From positions 1 through 16,793 of the forward strand of contig DAUW01000002.1 in NCBI GenBank assembly GCA_002505355.1: a DNA stretch of 16,793 nucleotides. Direction: 5' to 3'. The position numbers and the translations under genes are program-made. The stretch's first letter is position 1; each line of letters opens with the position of its first letter. This document shows, piece after piece, positions 14,907 to 16,793 of this stretch. The stretch is from Euryarchaeota archaeon UBA229 (GTDB lineage: Archaea; Thermoplasmatota; Poseidoniia; Poseidoniales; Poseidoniaceae). Below the pieces are notes generated by a model. That model ran no database searches, was not told where the DNA came from, and was given only the letters and a program-made list of their open reading frames with translations.

Positions 14907-16499
14907 ATGGTTAAATTGCTCTCACAGGGTCGCAGCAATCACCCAAAATCGCTTATTATGGAAAAATCTCGCGAGGTTGTGAGCGCAGGTATTTCCCGAG
15001 TCAATGTTCCTGTTCAAGACCGCGTCATGCTTCATTTGTTTGAGAATGACGAACAGGCCGATAGGTATCTTGTCGGGCCCGAGTTGACTAGGCCGGGGAT
15101 TGCAGAATCATGCGCGCTTCATCCACCCAACGTTAGTAGAACAATGCGAGACTTGCTGAAGAAAAATTTGGTCTCTGAGCATACTCGCAATATCAAAGGT
15201 GACGATCGTCGACAAAAAACTTGGCAACTAACCGATGAGGGACGAGAGAAAGTTAGGGATGTGAAAAGAAAATTGTCAGATATACTCGTTGTCATTCGCG
15301 ATAATAGTGGAGAATTACTTGAATTAGAGGCATCCAATGTACCAACAAGATTGGACGCAAATATTTCTTTACTGCAGGTGTTGATGCATGCCCAACATGA
15401 AGGAGTTCTAACCTACGGCGATATTAGATTCGGAGCTATTACGAAATCTGATGCAAAAGAGTCTGCATCACCACCCGGCCGATTGAAAGCACTGACAGGG
15501 GTTCATGCCACCTACAATAATCAGCCGCCAAAAACCCGGATAGTGCATGGCCGAAACGAACAACTCGAAACCTTAGACGATTGGTTCAAAGAACGCAAAC
15601 CGTGTATGGTTGTTCATGGAATTGCTGGAATCGGGAAATCCACTCTTGTGGCACACTGGCTCCAAGAGCAAATGTCCGTCACGCCGAATCTGTCCGTTTG
15701 CTGGTATCCATGCCAGCCATGGGATACATCGCTTGGTATTGCCACAAGCTTACTTCACAGATTTGGCATTGATGAGTCGCATGATCCGTATAATCTAATT
15801 GAAACCTTGCCGCTTAATCCGGGTGGCCATGTTGATGTTGACATGCTAAGGAGACGATTACTAGCCTACCTCACCGACGCTGGGACTATTCGGGAACGAT
15901 TCAAAAATGAATCAGGTGGGCCACCGCCATATTGGTTGATAGTTCTTGATGATGTTCATCATATCGAGGAAAACTCAGCCAAGTTGCTGGGGGCGATTCT
16001 TCAGATTTCGCAAAGTTCACCCTTGAGAATCATCATGATTTCGCGCAGCCGGCCCGCAGTATATGACCGTAGAGATGTCCACACTCGGGATTTAGTATCT
16101 GAATTATCATTGCAAGGGCTATCAAAAACCGAATTGGAGAATTGGCTCAAAGAACTGGAGATTTCAGAAGATATAGAATCCATTTATCAGAAAACCGGTG
16201 GTCATCCTTTAGCGTTAGAATTGTTTGAGTTATATGGTCAATCAGTTCACGTAGATTGGTTGCAGTTTATTGACGATGAAATTTTATTCAAACTACCAAA
16301 CAATGAGCAACAATTGCTCTCAGCTTTGGCTAGTTGTGACAAGCCTCTGCCCTGGCAGGAGTTAGCAATCAAGTCTTCGTGGACGGGACCTCCACCCAAG
16401 TCGTTAATCTCTTATGGTATTCTTATCGAATTAGAAGATGGTATGTGGCTGCATGAAGCGCTTAGAGAACGGTTACTGCGCGACATCAGAGCGGTCTAG
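14907..16499 (+). CDS. STAND-type ATPase regulator with N-terminal MarR-like winged helix
   Basis: The 530-aa protein starts with a winged-helix domain (about residues 30-135, with LHPPNVSRTMRDLLKKNLV and a wing containing GDDRRQKTWQLTDEG), as in MarR-type DNA-binding proteins. A linker is followed by a nucleotide-binding domain: HGRNEQL at 214-220, Walker A GIAGIGKST at 238-246, Walker B WLIVLDD at 343-349, an IIMISRSRP sensor strand at 375-383, and GGHPLAL at 431-437, the NB-ARC/MalT-type helical signature. Residues 450-530 look like the winged helix that normally follows the NTPase. STAND proteins usually continue with TPR, WD40 or LRR sensor repeats, but this one stops here. It is probably an ATP-switched transcription factor. 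The first ATG has AAAGG only 4 nt upstream; the ATG at 14958 is an alternative. Targets are unknown; the divergent surface-protein gene is a candidate. Confidence 0.85.
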   Translation: MVKLLSQGRSNHPKSLIMEKSREVVSAGISRVNVPVQDRVMLHLFENDEQADRYLVGPELTRPGIAESCALHPPNVSRTMRDLLKKNLVSEHTRNIKGDDRRQKTWQLTDEGREKVRDVKRKLSDILVVIRDNSGELLELEASNVPTRLDANISLLQVLMHAQHEGVLTYGDIRFGAITKSDAKESASPPGRLKALTGVHATYNNQPPKTRIVHGRNEQLETLDDWFKERKPCMVVHGIAGIGKSTLVAHWLQEQMSVTPNLSVCWYPCQPWDTSLGIATSLLHRFGIDESHDPYNLIETLPLNPGGHVDVDMLRRRLLAYLTDAGTIRERFKNESGGPPPYWLIVLDDVHHIEENSAKLLGAILQISQSSPLRIIMISRSRPAVYDRRDVHTRDLVSELSLQGLSKTELENWLKELEISEDIESIYQKTGGHPLALELFELYGQSVHVDWLQFIDDEILFKLPNNEQQLLSALASCDKPLPWQELAIKSSWTGPPPKSLISYGILIELEDGMWLHEALRERLLRDIRAV

Positions 16500-16793
16500 A
16501 AGTCTTCAGCAGTCATGTGCTGATCAATCCAGTTGAGTAAAGCAGGTTTCGGCATTGCACCGCTTTGTTTGCCAACTAGATTGCCATTGTGATACAAAAA
16601 TAGTGCCGGGATTCCTCTGACTCCGAGTTTGCCAGCATTTGCTGGATTTGAGTCAGTATCAACCTTAGCGATTAGAATCTCTCTTTCACTGGCGACTTGT
16701 TCAAGAACCGGTGCAAGAGCTTTACATGGACCACACCATGGTGCCCAAAAATCAACAATAACAGGGATTGTTTTAGACTTTTCGATAACTTCA
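16496..16793 (-). CDS. Thioredoxin (partial, 5' end outside the window)
   Basis: The reverse strand reads from the window edge for 98 codons to a TAG stop. It contains VIVDFWAPWCGPCK with the redox-active WCGPC, then VDTDSNP, the cis-Pro segment VRGIPALFLY, and a C-terminal GNLVGKQSGAMPKPAL helix region, all standard thioredoxin features. About ten residues and the start are missing, assuming a normal length near 108. It reduces protein disulfides in the cytoplasm, recharged by a thioredoxin reductase not seen here. Its stop overlaps the STAND gene's stop by 4 bases. Confidence 0.95.
   Translation of the reverse strand, partial: EVIEKSKTIPVIVDFWAPWCGPCKALAPVLEQVASEREILIAKVDTDSNPANAGKLGVRGIPALFLYHNGNLVGKQSGAMPKPALLNWIDQHMTAEDF

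Noticed and set aside
14907..16499. STAND ATPase considered as an antiviral (Avs-like) defence gene
   Set aside because: The N-terminal domain is a DNA-binding winged helix rather than a nuclease, protease or membrane effector, there are no sensor repeats, and no defence genes lie beside it.

Overview
The window looks like a piece of a planktonic euryarchaeal genome. My best guess is Marine Group II (Poseidoniales) or a close relative in the Thermoplasmata-like lineage. Three things point there. The archaea-specific CoA route is present (pantoate kinase plus phosphopantothenate synthetase). There are membrane-anchored winged-helix regulators of a style known from Thermoplasmata. There is also a large secreted protein with a WD40 propeller and thrombospondin-type-3 repeats, a style I associate with marine euryarchaea. 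The taxon is inferred from gene content only. The DNA is moderately AT-rich and about 98% coding. No rRNA, tRNA, CRISPR array, insertion sequence or prophage was seen.

Layout. (1) Positions 16-2775 hold a cofactor block. nadC (quinolinate phosphoribosyltransferase) and phosphopantothenate synthetase are co-directional on the minus strand, with stop and start codons abutting. Pantoate kinase is divergent on the plus strand, and the shared upstream region carries an 18-bp imperfect palindrome. (2) Positions 2772-7197 are a minus-strand run: a bacterial-type leucyl-tRNA synthetase with a TTG start and a strong Shine-Dalgarno, a 173-aa orphan overlapping it by ATGA, and a 342-aa TPD-motif protein resembling the human nuclease CDIN1 (C15orf41). 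(3) At 7287-8171 is a GHMP sugar kinase of the heptose/fucose type. (4) At 8161-10653 is a membrane-anchored regulator with an extracytoplasmic beta-rich sensor and two cytoplasmic winged helices. (5) At 10717-11475 is a metallo-beta-lactamase-fold hydrolase of the glyoxalase II/persulfide dioxygenase type. (6) At 11470-14874 is a 1134-aa surface protein: signal peptide, one TSP3 module, seven-bladed propeller, long TSP3 array, transmembrane anchor, short cytoplasmic tail. (7) At 14907-16499, divergent from it, is a STAND-type ATPase with an N-terminal MarR-like DNA-binding domain. (8) At 16496-16793 is the 3' part of a thioredoxin gene.

The window mixes core metabolism and translation (CoA, NAD, LeuRS, thioredoxin) with envelope sensing and regulation. 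All four convergent gene pairs overlap at their stop codons. Some genes have clear Shine-Dalgarno sequences, while others have none and may be leaderless. The most unusual items are the archaeal CDIN1-like nuclease, the propeller placed between TSP3 modules, the dual winged-helix membrane sensor, and the repeat-less STAND regulator. I see no obvious defence island or multi-gene novel system; the interest lies in individual proteins.
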